A DNA stretch of 64,000 bases from Methylobacterium sp. W2 (lineage in GTDB: Bacteria; Pseudomonadota; Alphaproteobacteria; Rhizobiales; Beijerinckiaceae). Shown piece after piece: positions 18,206 to 27,348 of this stretch. Position 1 is the stretch's first letter; every line of letters starts with the position of its first letter. Made by a program: the position numbers and the translations under genes. Below the pieces are notes generated by a model. The model saw only the letters and a list, made by a program, of their open reading frames with translations, was not told the DNA's origin and searched no databases. Location: positions 32,072 through 96,071 of the forward strand of contig NZ_VMOA01000018.1 in assembly GCF_020662345.1 (NCBI RefSeq). Reading direction: 5' to 3'.

Positions 18206-18774
18206 TCCGGCCGACATTCCAGCTCATCTCGGCCTTGCTCGTCGGTCTCGGACTTACTGCCTGCGTCTCGGGCGAAGATCGGGCGGCGAACGAGGCGAAG
18301 GTTCTCTCCGCTAGAGAAGATGCCGGACTCCGTCCGGAGCGAAAGCGGATGAGCGTCGATGAGGCAAAGGCCGCATTCGTCGGCATGACGAGGAACGTCA
18401 AGGCTTTTCAGTTCGGCTCGCAGATCACCTACATCGCCCCCAACGGCTCCGTTTATCTTTGGTTTCCCGGCAACCCCGTGGTTCTTGAAGGCAAATGGAG
18501 CTTCAAGGAAACAGGAGGCTTCCGTCCCTACGCCGGCAAGCCAGTGAGCGAGACCAGCCTCTGCTTCGACTACGGTCCGAGAACTGTTAATGCGTGGTCG
18601 CGCCAGCGCGGCGGGGTGGAATGTATTTCTTCAGACACTCTCGCGTTTGCGACATTCGAAAGTGAAAGCGGCGACATCTTTGGGTTAGCCGGCAGGACTC
18701 AAGTACCGTTCGTCTTACCTCGTGAGAAGGTCTCTCTGGCCGACCTTCGCAAGCGCGTTGGTCCCCGGAGCTAG
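18202..18774 (+). CDS. Hypothetical lipoprotein between pdhC and lpd
   Basis: A 190-aa protein starting at GTG within the pdhC stop (GTGA overlap). It begins [21 protein letters not shown], a lipoprotein signal with lipobox LTAC, so it should be lipid-anchored. The mature part has no known motif; it includes a [19 protein letters not shown] helix and a strand-rich tail. Codon use is looser and the GC content visibly lower than in pdhC and lpd (for example ACTGTTAATGCG), which hints at later insertion into the operon. A periplasmic or membrane lipoprotein has no evident link to a cytoplasmic enzyme complex. Confidence 0.7.
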   Translation: MIRPTFQLISALLVGLGLTACVSGEDRAANEAKVLSAREDAGLRPERKRMSVDEAKAAFVGMTRNVKAFQFGSQITYIAPNGSVYLWFPGNPVVLEGKWSFKETGGFRPYAGKPVSETSLCFDYGPRTVNAWSRQRGGVECISSDTLAFATFESESGDIFGLAGRTQVPFVLPREKVSLADLRKRVGPRS

Positions 18775-18851
18775 GGATCCCGACCGCAGCGAGACTAACC
18801 CCATCCCCGACCCTCCTCGCAGGGACAGAGGGAAGTAGGAGCGCGCCCGCC

Positions 18852-20291
18852 ATGTCCAACACCTACGACATCCTCGTCATCGGCGCCGGCCCCGGGGGCT
18901 ACGTCGCCGCGATCCGGGCGGCGCAGCTCGGGTTCAAGACCGCGGTGGTGGACCGCGAGCATCTCGGCGGCATCTGCCTGAACTGGGGCTGCATCCCGAC
19001 GAAGGCGCTGCTGCGCTCCGCCGAGATCTACCATTACATGCAGCACGCCTCGGATTACGGCCTCTCGGCCGAGAAGGTCGGATTCGACACCGCCGCCATC
19101 GTCAAGCGCTCGCGCGGGGTCTCGACCCGGCTCAACGGCGGCGTCGGCATGCTTCTGAAGAAGAACAAGGTCGACGTGATCTGGGGCGAGGCCACCATTG
19201 AGGCCGCAGCCAAGGGCAACGAGCCCGGCACGGTCACGGTGAAGGAGACGAGCCGCGCGCCTGCGCCGAAGGGGGCGCTCGCCGCCGGCTCCTATTCGGC
19301 CAAGCACATCATCGTCGCCACCGGCGCCCGTCCCCGCGCGATCCCCGGCATCGAGCCGGACAAGAAGCAAATCTGGACCTATTACGAGGCCATGGTGCCG
19401 GAGACGATGCCGAAAAGCCTGCTCGTGATGGGCTCGGGCGCCATCGGCATCGAGTTCGCCTCGTTCTACCGCACCATGGGGGCCGAGGTGACGGTGATCG
19501 AATTGCTGCCGCAGATCCTGCCGGTGGAGGATGCCGAGATCGCCGGCCTCGCCCGCAAGCGCTTCGAGAAGCAGGGCATCAAGATTCTCACCGGCGCCAA
19601 GGTGACGAAGGTGGAGAAGGCGGCCGATTCCGTCACCGCCACCATCGAGACCACGGACGGCAAGAGCCAGCAGTTGACGGCGGAGAAGCTGATCTCGGCG
19701 GTGGGCGTCGTCGGCAACATCGAGAATCTCGGCCTCGAAAAGCTCGGCATCGGCATCGAGCGCGGCATCGTCGTCACCGACGGCCTCGGTCGCACCAACG
19801 TGCCTGGCGTCTACGCCATCGGCGACGTCGCCGGACCGCCGATGCTCGCCCACAAGGCCGAGCACGAGGGCGTGCTCTGCGTCGAGACGATCAAGGGGCT
19901 GCACACCCACGCCATGGACAAGGCCAAGATCCCCGGCTGCACCTATTGCCAGCCGCAGATCGCCAGCGTCGGCCTCACCGAGGCCAAGGCCAAGGAGCAG
20001 GGTTTCTCCGTGAAGGTCGGCCGCTTCCCCTTCGCCGGCAACGGCAAGGCCATCGCGCTCGGCGAGCCGGACGGCCTGGTGAAGACGGTGTTCGACGCCA
20101 AGACCGGCCAGCTGCTCGGCGCCCACATGGTGGGGGCGGAAGTCACCGAGCTGATCCAGGGCTACGTCGTCGCCATGAACCTGGAGACGACGGAAGAAGA
20201 CCTGATGCACACGGTCTTCCCGCATCCGACCCTGAGCGAGATGATGCACGAGAGCGTGCTCGACGCCTACGGCAAGGTGATCCACAGCTGA
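18852..20291 (+). CDS. lpdA: Dihydrolipoyl dehydrogenase, E3
   Basis: FAD enzyme that reoxidises dihydrolipoamide with NAD+. 479 aa: FAD-binding VIGAGPGGYVAA at the N-terminus, redox-active disulfide C42/C47 in GGICLNWGCIPTK, NAD-binding GSGAIGIEFASFY, a second FAD segment (YAIGDVAGPPMLAHKAEHEG), and the C-terminal active-site HPTLSEMMHE with the His-Glu pair. It may serve other 2-oxoacid dehydrogenases as well. The ribosome site AGGAGCG precedes the ATG. It ends the pdh gene set. Confidence 0.96.
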   Translation: MSNTYDILVIGAGPGGYVAAIRAAQLGFKTAVVDREHLGGICLNWGCIPTKALLRSAEIYHYMQHASDYGLSAEKVGFDTAAIVKRSRGVSTRLNGGVGMLLKKNKVDVIWGEATIEAAAKGNEPGTVTVKETSRAPAPKGALAAGSYSAKHIIVATGARPRAIPGIEPDKKQIWTYYEAMVPETMPKSLLVMGSGAIGIEFASFYRTMGAEVTVIELLPQILPVEDAEIAGLARKRFEKQGIKILTGAKVTKVEKAADSVTATIETTDGKSQQLTAEKLISAVGVVGNIENLGLEKLGIGIERGIVVTDGLGRTNVPGVYAIGDVAGPPMLAHKAEHEGVLCVETIKGLHTHAMDKAKIPGCTYCQPQIASVGLTEAKAKEQGFSVKVGRFPFAGNGKAIALGEPDGLVKTVFDAKTGQLLGAHMVGAEVTELIQGYVVAMNLETTEEDLMHTVFPHPTLSEMMHESVLDAYGKVIHS

Positions 20292-20310
20292 TCCCGAGCG
20301 ACGGTCGTCC

Positions 20311-20386
20311 TCGGCGCGTTCGGCGGCCCCCGCCGCCGCGCGGTCGCGCGGGCAGACGACGATGAGGTCTCGTCCTCGTCGTCCGG
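20311..20386. repeat. Dispersed GC-rich element, family 2, copy B
   Basis: Second copy of the element at 665-741, starting TCGGCGCGTTCGGCGG in both. The distal hairpin differs in sequence from copy A, but both arms have changed so that pairing (ACGACGA with TCGTCGT) is kept. It lies just past the lpd stop codon. Confidence 0.75.
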
Positions 20387-20438
20387 TACGAGCGCGAACT
20401 CCCATCGCGTGGATGTCCACAGCCTTCTCGCGACCCCG

Positions 20439-20454
20439 TTAAGGATCCGTTAAC
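20439..20454 (+). promoter_or_regulatory. Predicted CtrA-binding site
   Basis: TTAAGGATCCGTTAAC exactly matches the alphaproteobacterial CtrA consensus TTAA-N7-TTAAC. It ends 49 bases before the start codon of the 77-aa gene. TTAA words are rare in such GC-rich DNA, so a perfect full site is unlikely by chance. Binding has not been shown. Confidence 0.7.
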
Positions 20455-20503
20455 CCTCCCGGCGTGTTCTGTCTTCGTTCTCAACGCGAGTCGGAGACGG
20501 GCC

Positions 20504-20737
20504 ATGCCGAAGACGCTGACCAAGATCAGAAACGAGGGTGAGGCGGCGCCGGGCGTTCACTGCCCGGTGGAGGAGATCGCCCAGGCCTATCTCACCAGCA
20601 CGGCGGGGGATGCGGAGATCGCGCTCCGTTGCGCCATCACCGACGCCCTGTCCGACCTGATGCAGGCCGAGCGCCGCGCCCGCGAGACCAGCCGCCTGAT
20701 CTCGCGAGGCTATGTCCGCGCCGCCATGCGGGGCTGA
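20504..20737 (+). CDS. Small hypothetical protein under a predicted CtrA box
   Basis: A 77-aa soluble, mostly helical protein (EEIAQAYLTSTAGDAEIALRCAITDALSDLM, written here only in part: EEIAQAYL, DALSDLMQAERRARE). No signal, membrane segment or recognised family. GGAG lies about 9 bases before the ATG. The perfect CtrA site upstream suggests cell-cycle-dependent expression. The L,D-transpeptidase gene follows on the same strand after 79 bases and may share the promoter. Confidence 0.6.
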   Translation: MPKTLTKIRNEGEAAPGVHCPVEEIAQAYLTSTAGDAEIALRCAITDALSDLMQAERRARETSRLISRGYVRAAMRG

Positions 20738-20816
20738 GACGAGGTCTAAGCAGACCACATCGCTTGAAGCGCGACCGTTCCAGGGCATGTACCCTCGCAT
20801 CACAACAAGGACGATC

Positions 20817-21455
20817 ATGCGCCGCCGTCTCGCCACTGCCCTGCTGGGCCTCGCCCTGGCGGCGCCCCTGCATTCCGCTTCGGCCGAGATGCGCGTGACC
20901 ATCGACAAGGATGCGCAGCGCATGAGCGTCGCGGTGGACGGCGCAACCCGGCATGTCTGGCCGGTCTCCACGGGGCTCGCCCGCTACGACACGCCGAACG
21001 GCGCCTACCGGCCGTTCCGGATGGAGAGGACGTATCGGTCCCGCGAATGGGACAACGCGCCGATGCCGCACGCGATCTTCTTCACCCAGGCCGGCCACGC
21101 CATCCACGCCACCAACCAGACCCGCCATCTCGGCCGCCCGGCCTCGCATGGCTGTGTCCGCCTCTCACCACGCAATGCCGCGACGCTGTTCGCCCTGGTG
21201 AAGCAGCAGGGGATGGGCGGGACGCGCATCACCGTGGAGGGCGGCCTCGCTGCGCCCGTCGCCGCCCTGCGCCGGCCTCGAACGGGACAGGTCGAACCAC
21301 GTGGATACCGTGCGCGCGGGATCGTCGGCCAAAGCGCGCGAGACAGAGCGTGGGAGGAGGAAAGCTATGGCGTTTCGGTGAGTCGAACCTATCGCGATCC
21401 GTTCGACACGCGATACGGCTCTACGCCGGTGGTCGTTTATGATGAGGAACAGTAA
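20817..21455 (+). CDS. Exported L,D-transpeptidase (YkuD domain)
   Basis: Forms 3-3 cross-links in peptidoglycan or attaches proteins to it, in the periplasm. The 212-aa precursor starts with a signal peptide (MRRRLATALLGLALAAPLHS) and has the YkuD catalytic motif SHGCVRLS with nucleophile Cys113 and conserved His111 and Arg115. HAIFFTQAGHAIHATN is the upstream conserved histidine region. The C-terminal ~50 residues are a low-homology tail. The ATG is supported by AAGGA upstream; it should be exported by Sec. It converges on the GT61 gene. Confidence 0.88.
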   Translation: MRRRLATALLGLALAAPLHSASAEMRVTIDKDAQRMSVAVDGATRHVWPVSTGLARYDTPNGAYRPFRMERTYRSREWDNAPMPHAIFFTQAGHAIHATNQTRHLGRPASHGCVRLSPRNAATLFALVKQQGMGGTRITVEGGLAAPVAALRRPRTGQVEPRGYRARGIVGQSARDRAWEEESYGVSVSRTYRDPFDTRYGSTPVVVYDEEQ

Positions 21456-21566
21456 GGATCACGCAGGTGGCGAGACGGGATCACGGAACTCTCGTGGCCG
21501 AAGTCACGCAAGACCATCGGGAAGTGCTCGTTTTGGACGGGCCGTTGTCTCTGCGGCAGGCCGCCG

Positions 21567-23042
21567 TCACGCTACCCGCATCGTCCGGGCCAGAAACGGT
21601 CCGAAGGCGGGCAGGTCCACCGTCCAGGCATCGATCTTGACCGGCTGGGGCTCCATCCAGGCGACGTAATCGTGCCCCTTTGTGAGGCAGAGGCGCGCAT
21701 AGTTGAAGCGTAGTTTGTAGGCCCCGTCCTTGATGGGAAGAATCTCGATGACCCGAGTTTTCGGGCGAGAGAAAATGAGATGGGCGAGGCCCGCACCGTG
21801 CGGCGAGGCGATGACCGACGCCTGGTGGGCGATGGCGATCTGGTGCCAGAGCGGGAGGGTGGAGAATTCGGCGATCTCGAATCCGTGGGCCTGCATCTCC
21901 CGCTCGACCTCGGCCTCGTTGGTGAGCGGGCGACGCTTCGCGTCCCGTCGGGTGATGTAGACCCGCTCCGGAAGCGTCACACCGTGAGCGCGCGCCATCG
22001 CGATCGCCCGCTCGGCCATCACCGCGAAGACGCTGTCGAGATGCCGCCATCCGGCCATCCCCTCGAAACGCACGACCGGAACGAGAAGGCGTTCGACGAA
22101 GACCGGTCGGTCGACGCGATGGGTCGACGCACCGAGACCGATTATCTCGAGCGAGGTCTGCTCGAAGCCGGGATTGGCGCCGTTCAACAGAACCTTGAAC
22201 GTGTCGTCCGCGATCAGCCCGCTGTCGCCGAGGAAGGCCAGGCGGGGAAGGTGATCGACCAGCCAGTGATAGATTCCGGCCGAGGGCCGATTGGACGACA
22301 TGGCGATGCCGATCTGAGGGACGGCAGATCGTTCGACCCACGGGATCGGTGATTTCCGCTGCCGGAGGATCCGGCCGTCCTCGGTCCAGACCTGACCGAT
22401 CGCGCTCGTGAACACGTCGCGGAGTTCCAGAACCTCCGGCTGGACCTGAGCGACGATCACCTGTCGGAACGACCGGGCCTCCCGCCGTAAGGCGATGACA
22501 TGATGAGGGGCGGTCGCGGACGATCGTTGAACCTTCACGCTGCCCGGCTGATCGATCGGGGGCTGGGGAGCGAACCGGAACTCCGTGGGCATCGGCTTCA
22601 TGTCCGATCCGCCACGACTGACAGTCTTCATCAGGTCGCCCAAGGCAGCCTGCAGATCCTCGTCCAGCGTGTTTCTGATGATGCTGTCGGCCGCGTCCAA
22701 GAGGCGATGATCGGCGTGCAGGAAGTCGTTATCGAGCAGGATCCGTCCCGCCAGACCAGTTTTGCGGTTCGCGACCAGTTCGCGGATGACGGCATACGCA
22801 ACGGCCTCTCTGCCCGTCAGCGATGAGACGTGGCGAGCGACATCATCGACGACGTCGTCCTGTCCGGTGGCGAGAGCACCGTCCAAGCGGTAGATGAGGA
22901 GTTGCGGCAGGGACAGGGTCAGGGCGGGGTCGTGTGTTCGAGCGACGACGTCGTGCCAGCGCCCCTGCTCGACATCGTCGCGACACAGCCTGAGGGTTTC
23001 CCGGGCAGATCGGACCACGGCCTTGTCTTTGGGCTTGGTCAT
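21567..23042 (-). CDS. Glycosyltransferase family 61 (DUF563) protein
   Basis: A 491-aa protein whose C-terminal half carries the GT61 hallmarks: SAGIYHWLVDHLPRLAFLGDSG, LPERVYITRRDAKRRPLTNE and SPHGAGLAHLIFSRP. GT61 enzymes transfer sugars to glycans; bacterial members occur in exopolysaccharide and capsule loci. The N-terminal ~170 residues are helical and not recognised (GRWHDVVARTHDPALTLSL); they may be a regulatory or substrate domain. The ATG giving MTKPKDK is used; an upstream start would add 16 residues. Last of four same-strand genes, probably part of a surface-glycan module. Confidence 0.8.
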   Translation of the reverse strand: MTKPKDKAVVRSARETLRLCRDDVEQGRWHDVVARTHDPALTLSLPQLLIYRLDGALATGQDDVVDDVARHVSSLTGREAVAYAVIRELVANRKTGLAGRILLDNDFLHADHRLLDAADSIIRNTLDEDLQAALGDLMKTVSRGGSDMKPMPTEFRFAPQPPIDQPGSVKVQRSSATAPHHVIALRREARSFRQVIVAQVQPEVLELRDVFTSAIGQVWTEDGRILRQRKSPIPWVERSAVPQIGIAMSSNRPSAGIYHWLVDHLPRLAFLGDSGLIADDTFKVLLNGANPGFEQTSLEIIGLGASTHRVDRPVFVERLLVPVVRFEGMAGWRHLDSVFAVMAERAIAMARAHGVTLPERVYITRRDAKRRPLTNEAEVEREMQAHGFEIAEFSTLPLWHQIAIAHQASVIASPHGAGLAHLIFSRPKTRVIEILPIKDGAYKLRFNYARLCLTKGHDYVAWMEPQPVKIDAWTVDLPAFGPFLARTMRVA

Positions 23043-23300
23043 GCTTTTACCGACAGGGGCACATCGGACCGGGGAAACCCGGTCCGGCACCGCACCGAGA
23101 CCGCGCCCCCGGCGAATCTCTTCCGACTTTTACCCGCCGGCGCAAGTTCGTACGATCGACCGCCCAGGAAAACCTCGCACGATCTGCCGTAGGTGATTGC
23201 TCGTATTGCGAGATATCCAGCTCGAAAAACGGTGGCCATGAGACGATTGGCGTCCGCTTCCGCAGAGACTGAACCAGTCGACCCGGAGATTGGCGTTCGA

Positions 23301-24647
23301 TTATTGTGTCCCGGCCGAACCGCTCACCCGCCAGATCACCTTCCCCACATCGTCCGACACCAGCAGCGCCCCGGTCTTGTCCAGGATCACGCCGACGGGC
23401 CGCCCCTGCGCCCTCTCGTCGGCATCGAGGAAGCCGGTCAAGGCGTCCACCGGCTGACCGGCGGGTTTGCCGTCCTTGAAGGGGACGTAGATCACCTTGT
23501 AGCCGCTCTTCGGGCGGCGGTTCCATGAGCCGTGCTGGGCCACGAAAAGACCGCCTGTCCACGCCGCCGGAAGGGTCGAGCCGTTGGAGAAGGCGATGCC
23601 GAGCGACGCGGTGTGGGTGCCGACCGCGTAGTCCGGCGCGATGGCCTTGGCGACGAGGTCGGGCTTCTGCGGCTGGACCCGCTCGTCCACGCGCTTGCCC
23701 CAGTAGCTGTAGGGCCAGCCATAGAAGCCGCCCTCCTTCACCGAGGTGACGTAATCGGGCACGAGGTCACTGCCGATTTCGTCGCGCTCGTTGACCGCCG
23801 TCCAGAGGGCACCGCCGGTGGGCTCGAAGGCGAGGCCGTTGGGGTTGCGCAGGCCGGTGGCGAATTCGCGCATCTGCTTCGTGGCGAGGGTGTATTCCCA
23901 GATCGCGGCGCGGCCCGTCTCCTTGTCGAGGCCGTTCTCACCGACATTGCTGTTCGAGCCCACGGTGACGAAGAGCCTGGTGCCGTCCGGGCTCGCGATG
24001 ACGTTCTTGGTCCAATGGTGGTTGATGCCGGACGGCAGGTCCACGACCTTCACCGGCTTCGCGGCGATCGTGGTCTGGTCCTTTGCATAGGGCACCTTCA
24101 CCAGGGCATCGGCATTGGCGACGTAGAGGTCGCCGCCAACCAGCGCCATGCCGAAGGGCGAATGCAGGCCGGTGAGGAAGACGTGGCGCTCCTCGGCGAT
24201 CCCGTCGCCATTTGTGTCGCGCAGGAGAATGATCCGGTCCGGGCTCGGCACCCCGGCGCCGGCCATGCTCTTCACCTTGTCGGCCACCCAATCGGCGATG
24301 CCGGTGGAGGGGTCGTCGGTCTTGGGCTTGTTCGCCTCCGCCACCAGCACGTCGCCGTTGGGCAGGAGGTACATCCAGCGCGGATGCTCGAACCCGTCCG
24401 CATAGGCCGCGACCTGCAGCCCCGCCGCCGCCTTCGGCTTAGCGCCGTTCTCCCAGCGGGCGACGCGGGCGATGTTCACGGTGGGCATCAGCGTCGGGTT
24501 CGGCGCGGGGAGGGTGGGGTTGGATCCTATCCCAGCCGAGGCGTCGAGACTGGCCTTCTCAGGGTAGACGACGAAGCGGAGGAACGCCGCTCCGCCCAGA
24601 AGCACCACCGCCAGAGCCGCAAGGCCGAGCTTCGATCGATTCCGCAT
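23301..24647 (-). CDS. Sorbosone dehydrogenase-like PQQ beta-propeller protein, membrane-anchored
   Basis: A 448-aa member of the L-sorbosone dehydrogenase / soluble glucose dehydrogenase family of periplasmic PQQ enzymes that oxidise sugars or aldehydes. The N-terminal segment ([20 protein letters not shown]) is an uncleaved anchor or signal. Propeller features: [63 protein letters not shown] and [11 protein letters not shown]. Methylotrophs make PQQ, which fits the host. The ATG giving MRNRSKLG is used. The substrate is unknown; its place among glycan-type genes may be chance, since the gaps either side exceed 170 bases. Confidence 0.82.
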   Translation of the reverse strand: MRNRSKLGLAALAVVLLGGAAFLRFVVYPEKASLDASAGIGSNPTLPAPNPTLMPTVNIARVARWENGAKPKAAAGLQVAAYADGFEHPRWMYLLPNGDVLVAEANKPKTDDPSTGIADWVADKVKSMAGAGVPSPDRIILLRDTNGDGIAEERHVFLTGLHSPFGMALVGGDLYVANADALVKVPYAKDQTTIAAKPVKVVDLPSGINHHWTKNVIASPDGTRLFVTVGSNSNVGENGLDKETGRAAIWEYTLATKQMREFATGLRNPNGLAFEPTGGALWTAVNERDEIGSDLVPDYVTSVKEGGFYGWPYSYWGKRVDERVQPQKPDLVAKAIAPDYAVGTHTASLGIAFSNGSTLPAAWTGGLFVAQHGSWNRRPKSGYKVIYVPFKDGKPAGQPVDALTGFLDADERAQGRPVGVILDKTGALLVSDDVGKVIWRVSGSAGTQ

Positions 24648-24824
24648 GGTCGTGACCCTGGATCCGCGCCCGAGCCGGACGCCTCCGCTCAGGTTAATGG
24701 CCGGCCAGCCCATTGGCTACGTCAAAGGGAGAAGGGAGCGAACGCCAGGGGGTGCCTGTTCGAGCGATTACCCCGAGGGGTGACGAAACGTCGACCCGAC
24801 CTGCCCCGGCTCGCCATGCAATGG

Positions 24825-25964
24825 CTATGGAGATTTGCGTCGTGCGGCCTGACGTTCCTGAATCCGTTCGGCCCGTCGCCGTTCGGCTTCGGCTGCCCTC
24901 AGCTCGACCCTCAGGGCTCGGCGCCGCTCCTTGATGGCATCGATCCTGGCCTCGTCGATCTCGTCCCAGGTCCGGTCGCCGCCGGCAATGACCTTGTCTT
25001 CGCGAAGGGCCGCGCGGAAGGCCTCACCGACGAAATCCTGCGGGAAGTCGTTCAGGCAGAAGTAGTTCTCGAAGATCGTCATATTGAGATCGACCACCTG
25101 CAGGCAGACGTGACGCCGATCCGACCGAAACGGATTGAGAAAATTGGTCGTGACGATCTCGTAGCTTGGAAAATAGAACAGCTTGTCGTCCTCCGGCTTC
25201 GTCTCGCGATAATGCTGGTCGATCGCGGCGCGCAGGATCGCTTTGGAGACGGAGTTCGCGGCTTCGCAGGCGAGGGGACGGAACGTCGCCATCAAAGCCA
25301 CCGGCGACAGGGTGAAGATGATCGTCGCCGAAGGCCGGAACCGCCGAATGAGCGCGTAGATGGCTCGAATGTTGTCGAGACTTTCTCCGAATTCGCTGAC
25401 ACGAAACTTGTGTCTTTCGCGATCGAAGACCTCCCGCGGCGGCGCCCGCCAGAAGACCTCCTTGGTGACGTCGTCGTACCAGATCTCGCTCAAGCCAAAG
25501 GTGATGATGAAGACATCGGCCTCATCGAACAATTGCTTCGTCTCGAGCCGGGCACTCTCGTCGTAGCCGAAATCTTCCGCCTTGTAGCCGTGCCAGAGCG
25601 CCTGCCTCGGCACGCGATCGAGCCAGGCCCATTCGAATTGCTGCCGGATCGCATGGGTATGCACCATCCCATCGCCCATATGCGTCACATAGGCCTTGCT
25701 GCGCTTCTTGTTCGTGACGTTGTAGCCGGCCTCATGGAGGTAATCCGCCACGTGCGAAGCAAAGCAGGAGCCGAAGGCGACGATCGACGCCGATTTGTCG
25801 ATGAACGGCCGCTCGGGCATCAGGCCCTTGACGAGATACTCCGCCACGGCGTCGTCGCGCTGCAGCGATGAGTCGGTTGGATAGAAGCTGGGATTCTCGC
25901 CGCGGAAGTAGCTGCCGGAGGTTTTTTTAAGAACACCGTCCTGGACGAACTCGATCATGGTCAT
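24825..25964 (-). CDS. GSCFA domain protein
   Basis: A 379-aa protein with the family-naming motif at residues 65-69 (IVAFGSCFASHVADYL). Other conserved stretches are HTHAIRQQFEWAW, FIITFGLSEIWYD, TIIFTLSPVALMATF and FYFPSYEIVTTNFLNP. The pattern of a Gly-Ser block with later Asn, Gly and His blocks resembles SGNH-type hydrolases, but no activity is established for the family. The last ~40 residues are a charged Arg/Glu helix. The start is the ATG with GGGAG upstream; a second ATG two codons on is possible. GC content is lower than in flanking genes. Likely a carbohydrate-modifying role by context only. Confidence 0.85.
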   Translation of the reverse strand: MTMIEFVQDGVLKKTSGSYFRGENPSFYPTDSSLQRDDAVAEYLVKGLMPERPFIDKSASIVAFGSCFASHVADYLHEAGYNVTNKKRSKAYVTHMGDGMVHTHAIRQQFEWAWLDRVPRQALWHGYKAEDFGYDESARLETKQLFDEADVFIITFGLSEIWYDDVTKEVFWRAPPREVFDRERHKFRVSEFGESLDNIRAIYALIRRFRPSATIIFTLSPVALMATFRPLACEAANSVSKAILRAAIDQHYRETKPEDDKLFYFPSYEIVTTNFLNPFRSDRRHVCLQVVDLNMTIFENYFCLNDFPQDFVGEAFRAALREDKVIAGGDRTWDEIDEARIDAIKERRRALRVELRAAEAERRRAERIQERQAARRKSP

Positions 25965-26133
25965 TGGCTGGAGTGCTCCCTCTGCGTCGGAGACGTTCCG
26001 CGTCACCGCCGGTCATGGCACCTTCCACGCCTTCGGAACACCGTCTTCACCGCGCGCGTCCGCCACGAGACAGCGCGACCCGGACGCGCGCCGGGCCGGG
26101 CCGACCCTCACGGGCTCGTCACGAGGATATCGA

Positions 26134-27348
26134 TCAGCCACGTTGGGAGCGCGGTCGCGTGTTGATCTCCCGCGCCGGCATCGTCTCGGGCAGCGAGGGC
26201 GCCGGGCGGGCCGCCTCGCGCCGCGGCGCAGACCCGACCGCGAACTGCCCGAAATCCTCGCGAAACTGGTCGATGATCTCGCCGGAGGTCTCGATGCAGC
26301 GGCCGATATACTGCGACAGCGCGGGGGGAGGGGGAAAGCCCTCCGCCAGGAGGCGCGTATTGTCGAAGGTCACGTCGAGTTCGCAGAACCGGTAATAAGC
26401 CTGCAGCGCCCGAAACATCGCCACCTTGATCGCCTCGTCCATGCCGAAGACCTCGGTGAAGCGTGCGTGCAGGGTCGCCCGGTCGCGGGCGGAGAATTCG
26501 TCGTAATGGCGCGGGCCGTCGGCCGGGTCGACGCGGTCGAGGGTGCGTCCGAGGTCGCTCCAGCGGGTGCGGCTCACCCTGCCGGCGGAGAGGTGATAGA
26601 TTCTGTGGGCGAGGGCGGGCCTCGCCAGCATCTCCACCAGGGTGTCGGCCACCCAGTCGATGGGGACGATGTCGACGGTTCCGTCGCGGTCGCCGGCGAC
26701 GAGCCGCAGCCGGTCGCAGGCGCGGATCACCCAGAGGATGCTCGCTCCCGGCCGGGCGCCCAGCGTCGAGTGGCCGAGCACGATGGAGGGGCGCGCCACG
26801 ATGAGGGGCAGGTCGGCGAAACAGGCTGCCAGCGACGTCTCGGCCGCGGCCTTCGAGGCGCTGTAGGGTACGAGATGCGTGGCCTCCGCGTCGGGGTAGC
26901 GCGTCTCGTCCACCATCGCGGGCGGGTTGCCGCCGCAGATCATCGCCGTGCTCACATGGAGGAACCGGTCGAGCCGCACCATCCGCGCCGCGCGCCGGGC
27001 CAGGGCCAGGGTGCCGTCATGGTTGGTCCGGTGGACCTTTTCCTGCGCCCACCACGACGTATCGGCGGCCAGATGCAGGACCTGCGTCACCGAATCGAGG
27101 CGCGGATCGGCGATCCGGTCGGCCGAGGTGAAATCCCCCGCCACGATCTCCACGCGTTGCGCGAGACGCTGGGCGTTCAGGGCGCTGGTGAAGCGGCCGA
27201 GACGCGCCGCGATGCGCTGACGCCCGGCCTCCTCGTCCGAGGCCCGCACCAGGCAGACCCATTCCGTATCCGTCTTCGCCACCAGGGCACGGTGCAGGAC
27301 GGCACCGCCGATGAGCCCCGTCGCACCCGTCAGAAGAATTCGACTCAC
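26134..27348 (-). CDS. NAD(P)-dependent extended SDR, thioester-reductase-like
   Basis: A 404-aa extended short-chain dehydrogenase. The N-terminal Rossmann motif is ILLTGATGLIGGAVLHRAL; NHDGTLALARRA and VPYSASKAAAETSLA (catalytic YxxxK) follow. The fold is like the reductase domains that reduce acyl thioesters and like fatty acyl-CoA reductases; sugar epimerase activity is an alternative. The C-terminal ~120 residues are helical with little homology. First of four co-directional genes (this SDR, GSCFA, sorbosone dehydrogenase, GT61), with a perfect CtrA box about 56 bases upstream of its ATG. Confidence 0.75.
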   Translation of the reverse strand: MSRILLTGATGLIGGAVLHRALVAKTDTEWVCLVRASDEEAGRQRIAARLGRFTSALNAQRLAQRVEIVAGDFTSADRIADPRLDSVTQVLHLAADTSWWAQEKVHRTNHDGTLALARRAARMVRLDRFLHVSTAMICGGNPPAMVDETRYPDAEATHLVPYSASKAAAETSLAACFADLPLIVARPSIVLGHSTLGARPGASILWVIRACDRLRLVAGDRDGTVDIVPIDWVADTLVEMLARPALAHRIYHLSAGRVSRTRWSDLGRTLDRVDPADGPRHYDEFSARDRATLHARFTEVFGMDEAIKVAMFRALQAYYRFCELDVTFDNTRLLAEGFPPPPALSQYIGRCIETSGEIIDQFREDFGQFAVGSAPRREAARPAPSLPETMPAREINTRPRSQRG

